Assembly (NCBI RefSeq): GCF_964656455.1
Contig: NC_135726.1
Location: forward strand, 23,447,168-23,511,167
Source: Halichoerus grypus
Taxonomy: Eukaryota; Chordata; Mammalia; Carnivora; Phocidae
DNA: 64,000 nucleotides
Reading direction: 5' to 3'
Each line of letters begins with the position of its first letter. Positions within the stretch are counted from its first letter, which is position 1. Below the pieces are notes generated by a model. It was not told the origin of the DNA. It saw nothing but the letters and a program-made list of their open reading frames with translations, and searched no databases. Positions 36,052-48,677 of the stretch are shown piece by piece. A program made the translations under genes and the position numbers.

Positions 36052-37092
36052 GATGGTTCCAGGAAACAAAGTCTAAAGTGAGATTTTGAAGATGGCTCAT
36101 GGGCTGACTGGCCGTCAGTGAGGACCCCCAATCACTACTGGTAAGTAGGAGCACTGTTAGTCTCTGGAATGTGGGGGCAGTGAAATTGCTGAAACATTTA
36201 CCAAAGTTAAATTGAGTCGGGATACCAGTATAATGGAATGCAATGATAGGTGCACTGGTTCAGGCTTTTTGGGAGAAGGAAAAGAGTGAGTATAAAGACT
36301 ATGAATTTGGATGAAAGTTTCTAGGGGCAATCAATTAACTGGAGAAAGGCAATGAAAAAAAGATGATGAAAAATCTAGAAAAAGATAATGGATAAATGTA
36401 AAATCCAGAGACCTCTATTGGCTACATACAAATACATTCTTCTTTCCTGTATCCAGAGACTCAGAAAAGCAGAGAATCAGGTTTAAGTCTTGCTTATGAG
36501 ATCAGTACAGCTCCAGAGAAGGTTGAATTCTCATTCCTAGCAGGTCACTATGCCAACAAATGTCAGAGTCTTGACTAGGAAGAACTGATGCTCTGAGACT
36601 TGGGAAGGGGATATACAATTCAATGTAATCAATATACTTTAAAGATCTTAAATCCAATTTCCCAGGACCTTCTGGATCTATAGAGTTCATTGAGCCCTAC
36701 CTGGTAAAGCTTCTACCCTCCTGCCTTTGTTTGAAGGTGGTGAAGCACATTCTGCCTTAAAAGATGTTATGTTCTTCTTTAGGATCAACCCCTGCTATCT
36801 TTCCTGGCCACCAAACAAAAAAAAACTTAAATCTCAAAATAACCTAGGTCGGAGTGCTCTGTTCCACAGGACCTGTGAGATCTTCACGAACACTCAACAT
36901 GTGCTGCCCAAGGTTGGAAGATATATATATTGGACTAGATACTGAGGGTTCCAGCCAAAGGAAAGTGAACAATATGGGAGGATTTCCCCATGATACAAGA
37001 TTTAAAAGACTAAAGAGGGTACTAACATACTGTCGGGATGATTCTTGTTACCCTACAGAAGTGATTACACAGAAATGCTGTGACAGACAATT

Positions 37093-37134
<42 letters not shown>

Positions 37135-37855
37135 GCAAATAAACCCGGAGAGACATGCAGGTGCTAAAGAGCATATTATCTACATAAGGCTAGGAATCCC
37201 ATCAGATAACTGAATTAAGGCCTAAGAAGCACTATACCAATGAGATAGGGAATGGACTAGAAAGTTGTTGGCATCATTGAGAAGCTCAAAGGTAAATTGC
37301 TCTGCAGGCCCAGGATGATAATAGCAATTGCTGTTACAGAACTACCCATGACTTATGCCAAGAGGATGATAGAATCCTGAAAAAACTGGGGCCAGTCATC
37401 TTCTCTCAACCACTTGGTTGCAAAATCCTCATAATGTGCAGGATGGCCCAAGTGGCAGTGAGAAGGACCAGATCCACAAAGTGTTAGGGGTATGTTTAAT
37501 AAAACACTACAGTTCTAGGGGCAAAACGGACATATAAAAAGGGTACCACTTCATCAATGTAATAAAAAATAAATAAAGTTTGGATAGTAAGGAAGCTGAG
37601 GGCTATAAATCTCCCCCAAAAGTCACGAGCTACTTCCAAAGGAGAGGGCGGACTTCCAGATGGAAGAACCCTACAACATTATAATGAGCATAAATAACAG
37701 TCCCCTAGTCTTACCCAAGAGAACTATGTTCATTTTCTAGGAAAACCATACCTTGGGGAAGGGGCAGCAATCAAATATTTTGAGGACCCAAAGCATCATC
37801 ATATCCTGCTGCTACCCTGGGCCAATGGGGGCCGAGTAATACATGGAATCTTACC
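36052..37855 (+). pseudogene. ERVL-like internal region, gag part, decayed
   Basis: Starts directly after the LTR with 'ggttccaggaaacaaagtctaaagtgagattttgaagatggctcatgg', a primer-binding-site/leader-like position for ERVL elements. 36110-37560 keeps ERVL gag-region nucleotide wording ('gttagtctctggaatgtgggggcagtgaa', 'gatactgagggttccagccaaaggaaagtgaac', 'tgatacaagatttaaaag'). Frames are broken by stops and indels, and an (AC)19 microsatellite lies inside. No pol or downstream LTR is convincingly recognised, so the element is partial. Confidence 0.5.
37095..37132 (+). repeat. (AC)19 microsatellite
   Basis: Uninterrupted AC dinucleotide repeat inside the ERVL gag-like region. Likely length-variable. 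Confidence 0.97.
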
Positions 37856-38205
37856 CTAGGGCAAATTTATATGTTGAAATCCTAATCTCCAGTGTGATGG
37901 TGTTAGAAGGTGGGCCTCTGTGAGGTAATTAGGTCATGAGGGTAGAGCTTTCACAAATGGGATTAGTTCCCTTATAAAAATGACACCTGAGGAGCTCTCT
38001 TAACCCTCTTTCTGACATGTGAGGTACAATAAGAAAATCACCATTTGCAATCTGAAAGAGGGCTCTCATCAGAGTCCAACCATTCTGGCACCTTCATCTT
38101 GGACTTAACAGTTGTCTCCAAACTCTAAAACATAAATTTCTGTTAACTTATAAGTCTATGGTATTTTGTTATAGGAGCCTGAACTAAGATACCTAGTTAT
38201 GACTT
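37856..38205 (+). mobile_element. MaLR-type solo LTR
   Basis: 'atatgttgaaatcctaatctccagtgtgatggtgttagaaggtggg', 'aggtaattaggtcatgagggtagagc', 'gggattagttcccttataaaa', 'catcttggactt', 'aaacataaatttctgttaa' and 'tctatggtattttgttataggagcctgaact' in order are a MaLR-like LTR. It terminates the recognisable second ERVL interior. Confidence 0.65.
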
Positions 38206-41200
38206 ACAGCAGGTACACTGTTTCCAGAGAAACATACAGTGATCATAGCCCTAATTACAAACTAAAATGGATATAGTTGGTAATTGGCACATTAACAAGA
38301 GCTAATATAGAAAAGAAAAAAAAAAGTGGAAACCTCTCAACTCCAGGGCTAGATGAAAATTATCAATAACACTGCAATCTTGGGAGATGGGCAAAGATTA
38401 ATGATGACTTGAAGAACTAAAGGGAAGATGGTGGCAGTCTCTGGAATATCACCACTGAATTCTTCTACTCTAAAGGTTTTCCTTTGTTCTGTCTCTATAA
38501 GATAGTATACCATCCTAAACCAACTACTATTTCTCCTTTTTTATCCTCTTCCTTCTTCTGTCTTGTCTTCTTCTCCTCCTCACCCTTCTTATTATTCTTA
38601 TAAATCCCTTTATCTAACTTCTCTTATGTATACTGTTTTCCTGTTCTTGCTCCTACGTAGCCACTTCTCAGTATGTCCCACCTGGAGCATGTACACCACA
38701 TCCACAGACATTCATATTATCTTCCCCCACCAGTTCTGTTTTCTCTATCCTTCACATTTTTTTTTTTTTTTTTACTATCCCCTACTCTGACTTACTGATC
38801 ATAATGTCTTAACCTCCCTCTGCTTTCCATCACATTTTCATCTCTTTCCAAGCTCCAAAAGCTCATGTGGTATGATGAAAGCCTTTTTAATTTTCCCCCA
38901 AAACTCTGGTGTCTAGACCTTTCTCTGTTCTACAGTTAGATGACCTGATGTCTGTCCCTTTGTTTCTCAATATCTTGTTCTTTATGTCCAGGCTTCATAC
39001 CCCAGCCACTGATGTTTTATATACTCTTGCTCCCCTCCACCCCACAATCATTTCCACTCTTCAATATCTTTTTCTGAAACCATTATTTTCTCTACTCCAT
39101 CCTTTTCTATTTCATTTATCAGATTCAACTTTTAAGAAGGTGACCTGGGAAAAGATACGGATACTGTGTTTCATAGGTGGAATTTCAGGACCAGTAAGGA
39201 CGAATTTGGAACAATAAAGGAAAGCAAGTCAGAATGCAAACAATGTGATGGCATGCATTATCACAGTACACCACCTAGAGCAGATCTCTTAGCAGACATG
39301 TTTGCTCAGCACATGGCATGTCCCCTGGAAGAGTTGCATGGAAAAATATCATCTTAGTATAATCCATACATGATAGAAAAAATGTGAATTGATCTGATTA
39401 GCTTCCCCCGTCTCCTTTTCCCATTGCTCATTGTTTCATGCCATAGGATACTAAAATTTGTACTGGACTCTCACCACTCAGCAGCCTCTCAGGAGACCGG
39501 ATCTCATGCACTGAGGTTTTGCAGTGAGCGTAAGTGCTGTGTGAGTACAGAGAGCTGAGAGAGACAGAGACAGAGAGAAAGACAGAAAAAGACAAAGAAC
39601 AGATAGATGAGGAAATCTGAAAAGATGCTCAAGATATATGTCTAATAAACCTGTCAAAATTGATTCTCTCTAGATTCTTCTGTATATTTAAAATATTTGT
39701 GCAACAATAACAGAAATGCATAATGGATGAGAATTGTGGAAAGAGAACCCTAGCATTCATCATATTTTAGAAGTATCATTGAACCTACTTTTATATGTAA
39801 ACATAACTAAATAAAAAAAGCCCATCACACACTAGCACACACACTCATACAACAAACAGAATTAAGAGAAGAAAGAAGAAAAAAATAAACCAAGTGGTTA
39901 TTTTAATACCAACTTGTGTCCATAAACCCTAACAGAAAGTAAACATCTGGCTTGTGGCAAAATGTTCTTCACAGAAGCATAATATAGTTTGCATATATTT
40001 AAAAGATAACCAACTTATATTAAAACTATGACCAAGGAAAATTTCTTAGGAACCTAACAATCCAGGACAGCAAAACCCTGTGTAGATTATAATTACATGG
40101 TTGTATGAGGTGATGGACATACCAGATTAAATTTGACCTATGAGTGTAGGCAGCACTGTGGGACCATTCTGGAGGGTAACACAGCCTGCCAAGATGACTT
40201 CTGGTTAGAAACCTTGGTAGAGTCAGAAGACTGAGTAAAAATAAGAATGAATTTGGGTGTGAATGAATATTTAAATCCAAGAATATAAGTTTGGGAACTT
40301 CTGGGATTCTGGAGGACTGTTTTTTGGTTTTTTTGCTTTGTTTTGACTCAGTCACTGATCTATAGAAATAAACCAATGGTAGTAGAGTTTATAACTTGAA
40401 ATTGAACTGGGATAGTAACAACCATGACCAAATACTGCTATAAACAAATCTTTGTTTTTTTCCCTTAAGGCCATCAACAGGGTGAGGTTACCAGTTTAGG
40501 AGATAGAGAAAGGAGTTATTGACACATAAGAAGAATCTATTCTTAGGGTCATTGAAAGATGGAACTATGTCAATGTGATATCTAAAGTGCATTGTTCAAT
40601 TTTGCTCATCGTAGTAATCCCAATACCTACAGGTTTACATTTAGAGCAAAACAAAATACGTTTTCCTGATTTGTTAAAATCTGTAACAAAGTCCTACAGC
40701 GCTATAAAAGAGAAATGGTATTTAGTCTATATTTTTATTCCTATATATGTATTTTTCTATTAAATATTATGATTTAAATAAAAAGGCAAGTTATATTTTT
40801 TGAAATGTCAAGAATCCCCAAAAAGTCTGAAACATATGCCTTTCTTCCTGTCTTTTAACTAATGGTGCCAAGTTATATGCAATTTTAAGCTAAGGAGCTT
40901 GGTTGTCAACACCTTAAGAAAAGAGCAGCATCTTCTTTTGCTTATCATGTTGTTCCCAAATTCAACATTGATCAATAATAATGTGTCTGAGTAAAGAAAC
41001 AGAGTACCACAGCTGGTAAATAAATGGCACATTATGGTGAATACATGCCTGTAATATACAATAGTATTCAAAACCTGAGCTTCATGAAATAGAGAAGCTG
41101 GCTGGAATTATATATGTAACTCATATATGTTCAACCGTGGAAAATCTTTTTGTAGATGAAATAGTATAGGTACATGTGGGTGGGTATGAATTATTATATA

Positions 41201-41544
41201 TTTCCACTTAAGACCTTGTTGTATTAAGTAAAGCTAGCAATCAGATTAGTAACACATCAGAAGATCTCTGTGCTTACAAAACAAACAACCTTTCATAAAA
41301 ATTCTATCTTATTCATATTATTCTGATATACAAGTCAGCTAGAGGAGACTGCTATCATTTTTAATAAAAATACTAGCATTACTGATGTGGCAATAGTTTC
41401 AGTGCTATTTATGATTTTTCAGATTTAGATACAAGATTTTTGCTTAACTTTAGTTTTTATGACTTCTATAAACATTAAGTTAGATTGAGCCTCATATTAT
41501 AATACTGATAATGAATCAACAGACAAAAATATGTTGATGTGAAT
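38206..41544. other. Mostly unique sequence
   Basis: No SINE or L1. Pyrimidine-rich stretch 38470-38780 with a T run at 38758-38774, GA-rich stretch 39545-39600, and some short open frames without domains. 38206-39370 may contain more ERVL debris but I cannot show it. Confidence 0.4.
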
Positions 41545-41559
41545 AAAAATTACTGTATG

Positions 41560-41757
41560 GGGGCGCCTGGGTGGCTTAGTCGTTAAGCGTCTGCCTTCGG
41601 CTCAGGTCATGATCCCAGGGTCCTGGGATCGAGCCCCGCATTGGGCTCCCTGCTCAGCAGGAAGCCTGCTTCTCCCTCTCCCACTCCCCCTGCTTGTGTT
41701 CCCTCTCTCACTGTCTCTCTCTCTCTGTCAAATGAATAAATAAAATCTTAAAAAAAA
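41560..41757 (+). mobile_element. CAN-SINE, full length with exact TSD
   Basis: GGGGCGCCTGGGTGGCTTAG head, CT-rich body, AATGAATAAATAAAATCTT and A tail. Exact 15-bp duplication AAAAATTACTGTATG (41545-41559, 41758-41772). Confidence 0.96.
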
Positions 41758-41772
41758 AAAAATTACTGTATG

Positions 41773-43235
41773 TAAGACAACACTAGCCTCTGCATTTAGT
41801 TTAGCATTCAAAAAGAATTCTTGCTTTTAGAAATTGTTTTTAGTGCCAAAACATACAAAGTAACCTTGGAAATAATTCGGGAAAACATTCCGTCATACTT
41901 CTAAACATTTACTGTTCATTAACTATAATTTTGTTACATACATACAATGGATATCTGACAAGTATCACAAGAAGGGGATAAATTTTGATCTTACTGTCTA
42001 AAAGAACAATTTTGGGAATATTTAGTTGCATGTAGCTAAGTATATGAATATATCTGCATAAAGGTTTGGAGTAATGATTAAAACCCACAATGCTCAACTG
42101 AATACCTTTAGAAGTAATATTTTAGAAGTAATAAAAAGTTCAGCCTGGGAGTTGCTAACATCATTACATTTCCTCTATTCCCATAACCCCCATAACTGAG
42201 AGGATAAAATTTATCATTCATAATAGATCTAAAAATAAAATATACATTGGAAAAATTCAGTAAGGAATGTGAAAATCCTTTCTTAAAAAAATTACAGAGA
42301 ATTAATCACTGAGAACTATAAAAGAAGAGAAATAAATGGAGAAAAATTCCTAGTTAATAATTAAGAAAATGCCATGTTAAAAATGGCAATTCTGTACATT
42401 AAGTTAAACTGTTTTCTTTTTATTCTTAAAAAAAATCCTTTGGGGATTTATTTGCTATTGCAAAATATTTTTTGTGTGTATGAATGTATAAAGATGTGAG
42501 GATGGAACAGCTCTGAATAAAAAAGAACATAACGGTTAAATTTTACAATGAGATATCAAAATACATGATAAAGATTAATAATTATAAATAATATAATACT
42601 ATCTAAAGAATGAAAAAGTATAGTAATGCGGTAGAATTTAAGTTAAAAAATTATCCAGGTATGTCTGGACATACGTCAAAGGTGACACTGTGAATCAATG
42701 AAGAAAGGATGGGTTATTCAAAAAGATAAAAAAAAAAAGTTTTAGAAAATTTGGAAAACAAACAGATCTGTTGACTAATGCTACATGTCATAATTCATTT
42801 AGGATTAAATGAAATAAAAGATAAAATAAATAAACGGACAAATAAATATTCTTTGTGAGTAATGCAGTAATCTTCAGTCTGATTATAATCTTTCTGAGAA
42901 TTTAAGAACTTATTTTAATGTTATTCATGTGTTTGCATAAGCAATTAAAATATGTATATATCTAGAAATAGAATAAAATTCATCTTAAATGATAAATTTG
43001 GAAAATAATAAATGGCAGAGATAAATATTCTCATAAAAGAAAAATAAATGTTTCTAATTCTGAAAATGTCTTCCTAGTTAAAAAAAAAAAAAAAATTAGA
43101 GCACTATACACCAAGATATTAAATGGTAGCTATTTTTGTCCTTCCCAAAACAGTTTTTCCTATTTCTCTGAAGCCAGGAAATGTTCCCCACTTTTAAGGA
43201 CCTGTGTAATTAGATTAAAATGTTGGACAACTCTA
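41773..43235. other. AT-rich sequence, nothing recognised
   Basis: Very AT-rich with A runs near 42726-42739 and 43081-43095. No repeat family or gene structure supported. Confidence 0.45.
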
Positions 43236-43712
43236 TGGGTTTTCTATTGCTGCCCTAACAAATAACCACAAATATAGTGTCTTAACACAACACGGATTCA
43301 TTATACAGTTCTGAAGAGCAGAAGTCTGAAATGGACTAAAATCAAGGTGTCAGCAAATCTGCCTTCCTTATAAAGTCTCTTGGGGAGAATCTGGTTCCTT
43401 TCCTTTTTGGCTTCTAGAGGCCATCTGAATTTTTGGTCAATGGAAATTGGAGGAAATCTTCAAAGGGAGAAACCTATTACCTTCAAATAATATCTAGCTG
43501 CCTCTTTCTTTTCTGCACCCTTCTTCCATTCTAAAAGACTCTCCTTATTATATTGAACCCACCCTAATAATTCAGGGCAATCTCTCCATTTCAAGGTCCT
43601 TATCCTTAATCATATCTGCAAAGTCCTGCTTGCCATGTGAGGTAACATAAGCAAAGGTCCTTAGAATTAGGGCATGGGAATCTTCAGAGGGGCCACTACT
43701 CTGCCTCTCACA
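43236..43712 (-). mobile_element. MaLR-type LTR (minus)
   Basis: Left edge 'gttttctattgctgccctaacaaataaccacaaat', then 'gttctgaagagcagaagtctgaaatgg', 'atcaaggtgtcagcaaatctgc' and, at the right, 'caaagtcctgcttgccatgtgaggtaacataa' and 'ggggccactactctgcctctcaca' are the reverse complement of a MaLR-like LTR. Confidence 0.65.
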
Positions 43713-43899
43713 GTTTGTTAAATTTGTTAGTGTGCTTAAGGGTGGTTTGAAATTTTTCCCATGTATGGTTTTCTGCCTTTTCCTTTTCTGAAAAGAATAC
43801 ATAAGTATTTGATTATATAACTAAAAAAGAAGAAAAAAAAAAAAAGGTAGGAAGAAATCTAAGTGAAAAAAAAAAAATGTCCTAGATTGGGTGTCTAGA

Positions 43900-44020
43900 G
43901 ATTCACATTCATAACATTTGCCTATTCTGGTAACTCATATTTCTGTGGACAAGTCACTTCAAAGCTTTGCTATTTAATTTCTTAATGTGAAGTTAGGGAG
44001 TTTAAACTTTAAAGACTTAC
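43900..44020 (-). mobile_element. MIR SINE fragment (minus)
   Basis: 'ctgtggacaagtcacttcaaagctttgctatttaatttcttaatgtgaagttaggg' is the MIR core in reverse. A-rich runs precede it at 43832-43877. 44021-44400 shows nothing else. Confidence 0.55.
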
Positions 44021-44559
44021 AACTTTCAGCTGAGGACTGAAAGCTTACACTAGGACTCTATGACTTCATGAGATTGTTCCAACTGCAATAGCAATGTAGG
44101 CAGAAAAGCAAGCTAATGTTCTCCAGCAGAACACTAAAGGCACTTCTAAAGTTGTTGCTAAGTCTATGGGGTGTTATTTGGAACGCTTTCTCTGTGTTTT
44201 CCATGTTCAGTTGTATTGTGGATAATTAAAATCCACATATAATACAAAATTCATTTACTCAGACGACACTTACACAGCAACTAGTTTATGTTAGACATGG
44301 TGTTAGGGGATTGCTTGTATGCCATAAGTAATATAAATAAAGCAAACATATACTGTTGAAAGAGAAGTCCAAAGATGAAACACACATATTTCTGTCCCAC
44401 AAGAAGCTTAAACTTTAGTTGGGCAGAGGGAATAACCACTTCCCCAAAGGCAGACATTGTCTTTTTGGGCTCTGTATTCCCTGGTCCCTCTAGCACTCTG
44501 TCCCCATTGCCTTCCTGTGTGGTTGATGGTTAAAAGGAAGTCGTACGATCTTTCTTTGC

Positions 44560-45890
44560 CTAGCTTTGGCCTCATACAGCCAAAGAAGTGTTTCACATAT
44601 CTACTTGGATGTGTAAAACGCAGACATAACTCAACATGTTCCAAATTCATTCATTCGATCATGATTTTTTTCTGCAACACTAGTCCTCTTCTTGGAATTC
44701 TAATTTCAGTGAATGACACCATGATCAATCCTCTTATGTAGCCAGAACCCTATGAGTAATTCTTGATACTTACTCTCTCTTACCCACTCTACCATTTAGG
44801 GTACCAGCAGGAAATAGATGGAATACTCATTAGAATAATTCTGAAATATTTTAATTATGGGAGTGTTTATGAATAGTGAACAGTGTGTAGGGCTACCACA
44901 AGAAACAGTATAGTATCCTGGGGGCTCTTTAACACCCCTACCATGAAAAAGCCACAGGAATCCAGGGAAAGAGTCCTGTGAATCAGCTGCCTTGAGAGAA
45001 CTAGGGTTTGGGTTTGGGTTGGGAATGCAGCCATCCACATTGACTCTGCAGGGAGGTAGTCAGGGGAAGAAATACCCTTACCGTCCTTACCGTCCACATT
45101 GATGCCCCCTATTAGCTGGACCCAGCCAAAAGCCAAAGACTAGGGAGCCATTGATGTGGTCTATACAGGTCAGCCTCCCATGGACAAGAGGGTGAAGAAG
45201 AAAGGAGAGTGAATTTAAAGGAGCAAACTGAATTTGGTTACTCTGCCACCAAATCCCGTAAGTACATATATATAATCTGTCAGCTTCCTCCTATCTTAAC
45301 ACCACCACTGCCCCGGTATAACAATGATAATATGTGTATTTTTTTTATTTTAAAAGTTGTTTCCTAATTAGTCTCCTCTTATTATTCTGACCCCTCCAGC
45401 TAAACTGGAAGGAGCTTCTCAAAATGCATGTATAATTATGCCCCCTCCCTTATTTAAAAGACATCCATATTTTTCCAGCAGCATTAGAATAAAGGTCAGA
45501 ATCCTTAACATGCCCCCTCCCTGAAAAATTATTTTATTTCCTCCTTCTTAGTCTGTAAAGACTAACAAATATATGTAATGTTTAAAAAATAAATGGTATG
45601 TAATGATCATTTTCCTTCAGATCTCCATTCTGTCCTCATGTCCTCTTCTAAGTTGTCCCACTTTTCTGACAAATTGCTTTTTTACTCATTTTCATAACAT
45701 GATATACTTCTACCTGAAATATTTATTATTCTCATAATGTAACATGAATTTGAAACACTCTTGGTTTCTCCCATAATAGTAAGGCCATACCTATATTTTA
45801 TTTTGCTCTAATATTGAATCTTCAGTGTCTATACAGAGCCTAGCATATAGTGTAGACAGTTAATTTATCTAGAATAAATACATTAACTAA
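44560..45890 (+). mobile_element. L2-like LINE 3' region, interrupted
   Basis: 44620-44790 ('cataactcaacatgttcc', 'tcagtgaatgacaccatgatc', 'agccagaaccctatgagtaattcttgatacttactctctcttaccc') and 45330-45530 ('aaaagacatccatatttttccagcagcattagaataaaggtcagaatccttaac') fit the order of an L2-type LINE 3' region. 45780-45890 ('atattgaatcttcagtgtctatacagagcctagcatatagtgtag') fits its 3' terminus. 44800-45300 is unrelated (possible insertion), and 45554-45607 is the 54-bp duplicated segment listed separately. Confidence 0.5.
45554..45607 (+). repeat. 54-bp dispersed duplicate, copy 1
   Basis: Starts TGTAAAGACTAACAAATATA and ends GGTATGTAATGAT. Nearly identical to 48060-48114 (a single A/AC difference in the A run). 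It sits inside L2-like sequence to which it does not belong. Confidence 0.95.
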
Positions 45891-46173
45891 CACTTTCATT
45901 AACTTATTTTTTCCCCACAAATACATGATGAAGTTCACACATGCGAGATACCTGCATGAACACTGTGAGATTTTGACACATCTCCCCCAAATAACTTATC
46001 CTTCTTCATCTGTTATTTCCCCAAAGCCCAAGGACAAAGTTGGATGTCCTGCTGAAATGAGTAAACAGGATTGATTCAGACTGAAAAAAGCACAATCTAT
46101 AGTGAGAGTAACAAGTAGAGATTAGGGATGATGAAAGAAAGAGCTCCTGCAGGTGACAAATCAGGCTTAAGGA

Positions 46174-46545
46174 GTCTATTAGTTGCCTATTGCTATAGTA
46201 AAAAATTACCATAAACTTAGTGGCTTAAAATGATCAAAAATGTATTATCTTAAAATCCCAATGTCTGAAATGGGTCTAATGGAACTGAAACCAAGGTGTT
46301 GGCTAAGCTGCATTTCTTTTGGGAGCCTCTAGGGGGGAATCCATTTTGTCGCCTTTTTCAGCTCCTGGAGGCTAACTATATTCCTTGGCTCAAGGTGCCC
46401 TTACATCTTCAAAGTTGGCAACAGCATCATTGTGGCCTTGCTTTCCTCTTTCACTTATAAGGAACCTTGTAATATACTGGGCCCACCAAGATAATCTCTG
46501 CAGACCATGAGGTCTCTTCTGGTAATCTGCTTGGGAGGCCTGAGG
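46174..46545 (-). mobile_element. MaLR-type LTR (minus)
   Basis: 'gtctattagttgcctattgctatagtaaaaaattaccataaacttagtggcttaaaa', 'tctgaaatgggtctaatgg', 'aaggtgttggctaagctgc' and 'ctcctggaggctaa' in order identify a MaLR-like LTR in reverse. Confidence 0.65.
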
Positions 46546-47590
46546 TACTCTAAGAGCTGACAATCTAAACGTTTATTACTTATTTATTTCACAGACTGGG
46601 ATGAATATATATGAAGTGATATTAAACCATAAGGAAAGTGAAGAATGCATTAAATAGAGACAAGAAGATTAGGAAGTCCATGATGGAGTCTTATGCTGGA
46701 CCTTCAAAAACAGATACGGAGGTATGGTTTGAACATGAATGTGGAAACAGAGCACATAGGAAGGCAGGGATAAAAGAAAAAATAAAGATTCAAAGAAGAT
46801 ATACACATGGCAAAGAGAAGAGAATGGCCAGAAAAAGGCATGAGTTTATTTAGAACAGCATTCACTTAGTAGAGGAAATAGACATATGAATAAAAATCCA
46901 TGTAACTCTCGCGCAGATGATGGAGGGCCCTAGGTATCAGTAGTTAAGACTCTAATCTCCTTAAATAACAGCTGCACTCATTTTGTAAGTTGTTCTAAGT
47001 GTTCAGTGGCTCATGAGTGACCATAAAATAAGCTGGTTATAGTGTGGAGTAAGGTACAGGATAGACACGTGGTGGAGAGACTGAAATTAGAGACTCTAGG
47101 AACCAGTTATCAAAAGCTTTTCCCAAAGCCCAGATACAAAGCAGTCATTACCTGTTATTTTCTTTCTCCTGCCTCTCACTTTTAGATGCTTTCATTAGTT
47201 CTGCTGATAAATATTTTCCTACTTTTACCTTAGTGTATATATGCATGCATATAATGAATAACTTTCCTTTTTAACTTTCTACTCAGCTATGAGTAGGTAG
47301 TAAATGGGAAAACAAGAACTGATTGACCTAGCATATCAAAATACAGTATGGTCAATTTCTTATTAATTGGAAATCAGTTATACTTTTCTTATGGTGTAGA
47401 TGTACTTGGCAGTTTGATGACTGTGGTTCATAGCTCAAAATCAGTGTAAATATTAAACATAAATAAAAGAGAAATAGTCTACCCATAAGATTAAACCTTA
47501 AACTAGATCATAATGAATAGCAAATACTGACAAGGGTACAGTAAAAATTTATCACTTCCGGCAGTAAAAATATTTGGTAACAATTGCAAA
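46546..47590. other. No recognised element
   Basis: AT-rich. A 71-codon open frame at 46638-46853 is Lys/Arg-rich because of GA-rich composition and has no recognisable domain. Confidence 0.4.
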
Positions 47591-47599
47591 ATTTGTGAA

Positions 47600-48114
47600 G
47601 AATCAAAAAATCTATATCCATTTTGTTTCTGCCATTCTTCTGCTGAGAAACCCCTTGAATTTTACAATATTATAGAAAATGTGGAAAATAATTTATGAAT
47701 AAAGATGATCATCATAGTCCTACTTATAACAAAATGGGAAATACAATAAATATTTGATAATCACTGAGTCATTAACTGAAATATGGCCATGCTACCGACA
47801 GACTAAAAAGATCAATAAAAATATTTATAACTAATTTGAATAACACAAATATTTCTATCAGATAACATTGAGAGAAAAAAATACATATTCAATCATAAAT
47901 ATAGCTTGGTTCCATGTGTCAAAGTAAGAAACACACACACACACAATGCACCTAACAAAAAATATATACCTAGTTTTATCAGTTATGATGGGATATGGAG
48001 ATTATAAAATGATACTTCTTGTTTTTCCTTTTCTGCACTGATTTGGTGGATAATATTTTTGTAAAGACTAACAAATATATGTAATGTTTACAAAAATAAA
48101 TGGTATGTAATGAT
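47600..48114 (+). mobile_element. Old L1 3' end (L1ME-like)
   Basis: 'gaaaccccttgaattttacaat', 'catagtcctacttataacaaaatgggaaatacaataaatatttgataatcac' and a terminal 'ctgcactgatttggtggataatatttttgtaaagactaac' fit the 3' end of an old L1 at high divergence. Its last 55 bp are the second copy of the dispersed duplicate. Contains a short (AC)n at 47931-47945. Confidence 0.45.
48060..48114 (+). repeat. 54-bp dispersed duplicate, copy 2
   Basis: Near-identical to 45554-45607 in the same orientation, 2.5 kb away. Flanks on both sides differ. Confidence 0.95.
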
Positions 48115-48168
48115 TATAGATTTTAAGTAACTGAGATGGAGGATATAAAAATAATTAACCTAATTCAC

Positions 48169-48497
48169 TGTCTTAGTCCATTCAGGCAGCTATAACAAGA
48201 CACCACAGACTGAGCAGCTTAAAAACAACAGTCTTTACTTCTTACAACTCTGCAGTCTGTGAAGTCCAAGATCAAGGCACCATCATGGTTGGCTGAGGGC
48301 CCTCTTGAAGTATTCTTGCACAGTGGAAGGAGCAAGGGATCCCTATACAGCCTCTTTTGTAAAGGCACCGATTAAAGAGGTTTCTATCCTCATAATCTAA
48401 TCACCTCCCGAAGTCCCGCATTTCCTATATTATCAACTTTGGTGGGTAGTATTTCAACATATGAATTAGGGGCAAATAAACATTCAGACCATACATA
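48169..48497 (-). mobile_element. MaLR-type LTR (minus)
   Basis: 'tgtcttagtccattcaggcagctataacaagacaccacagactgagcagcttaaaaacaaca', 'gtccaagatcaaggcaccatc', 'cctcataatctaatcacctccc' and 'tttcaacatatgaattagggg' are the reverse complement of the same LTR group as 37856-38205. Confidence 0.75.
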
Positions 48498-48677
48498 GTA
48501 TATGGTCTGTGTATTGTTATTTATCAGAAAATTACTGCTTCATTATTTACAAGCACTTTTAAAAATCACATTAACACAACTTTAAAAATGCATTGAAAAA
48601 ATACATCAGAGTCCATTCATTTACATCCACATATTTCACTTGTGGAATACTAAATATAAATTCTATAAATTCATTCT

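Noticed and set aside
45003..45024. Telomere-like GGGTTT units
   Set aside because: Only three units, a plant-type and not vertebrate (TTAGGG) motif. Chance simple sequence.
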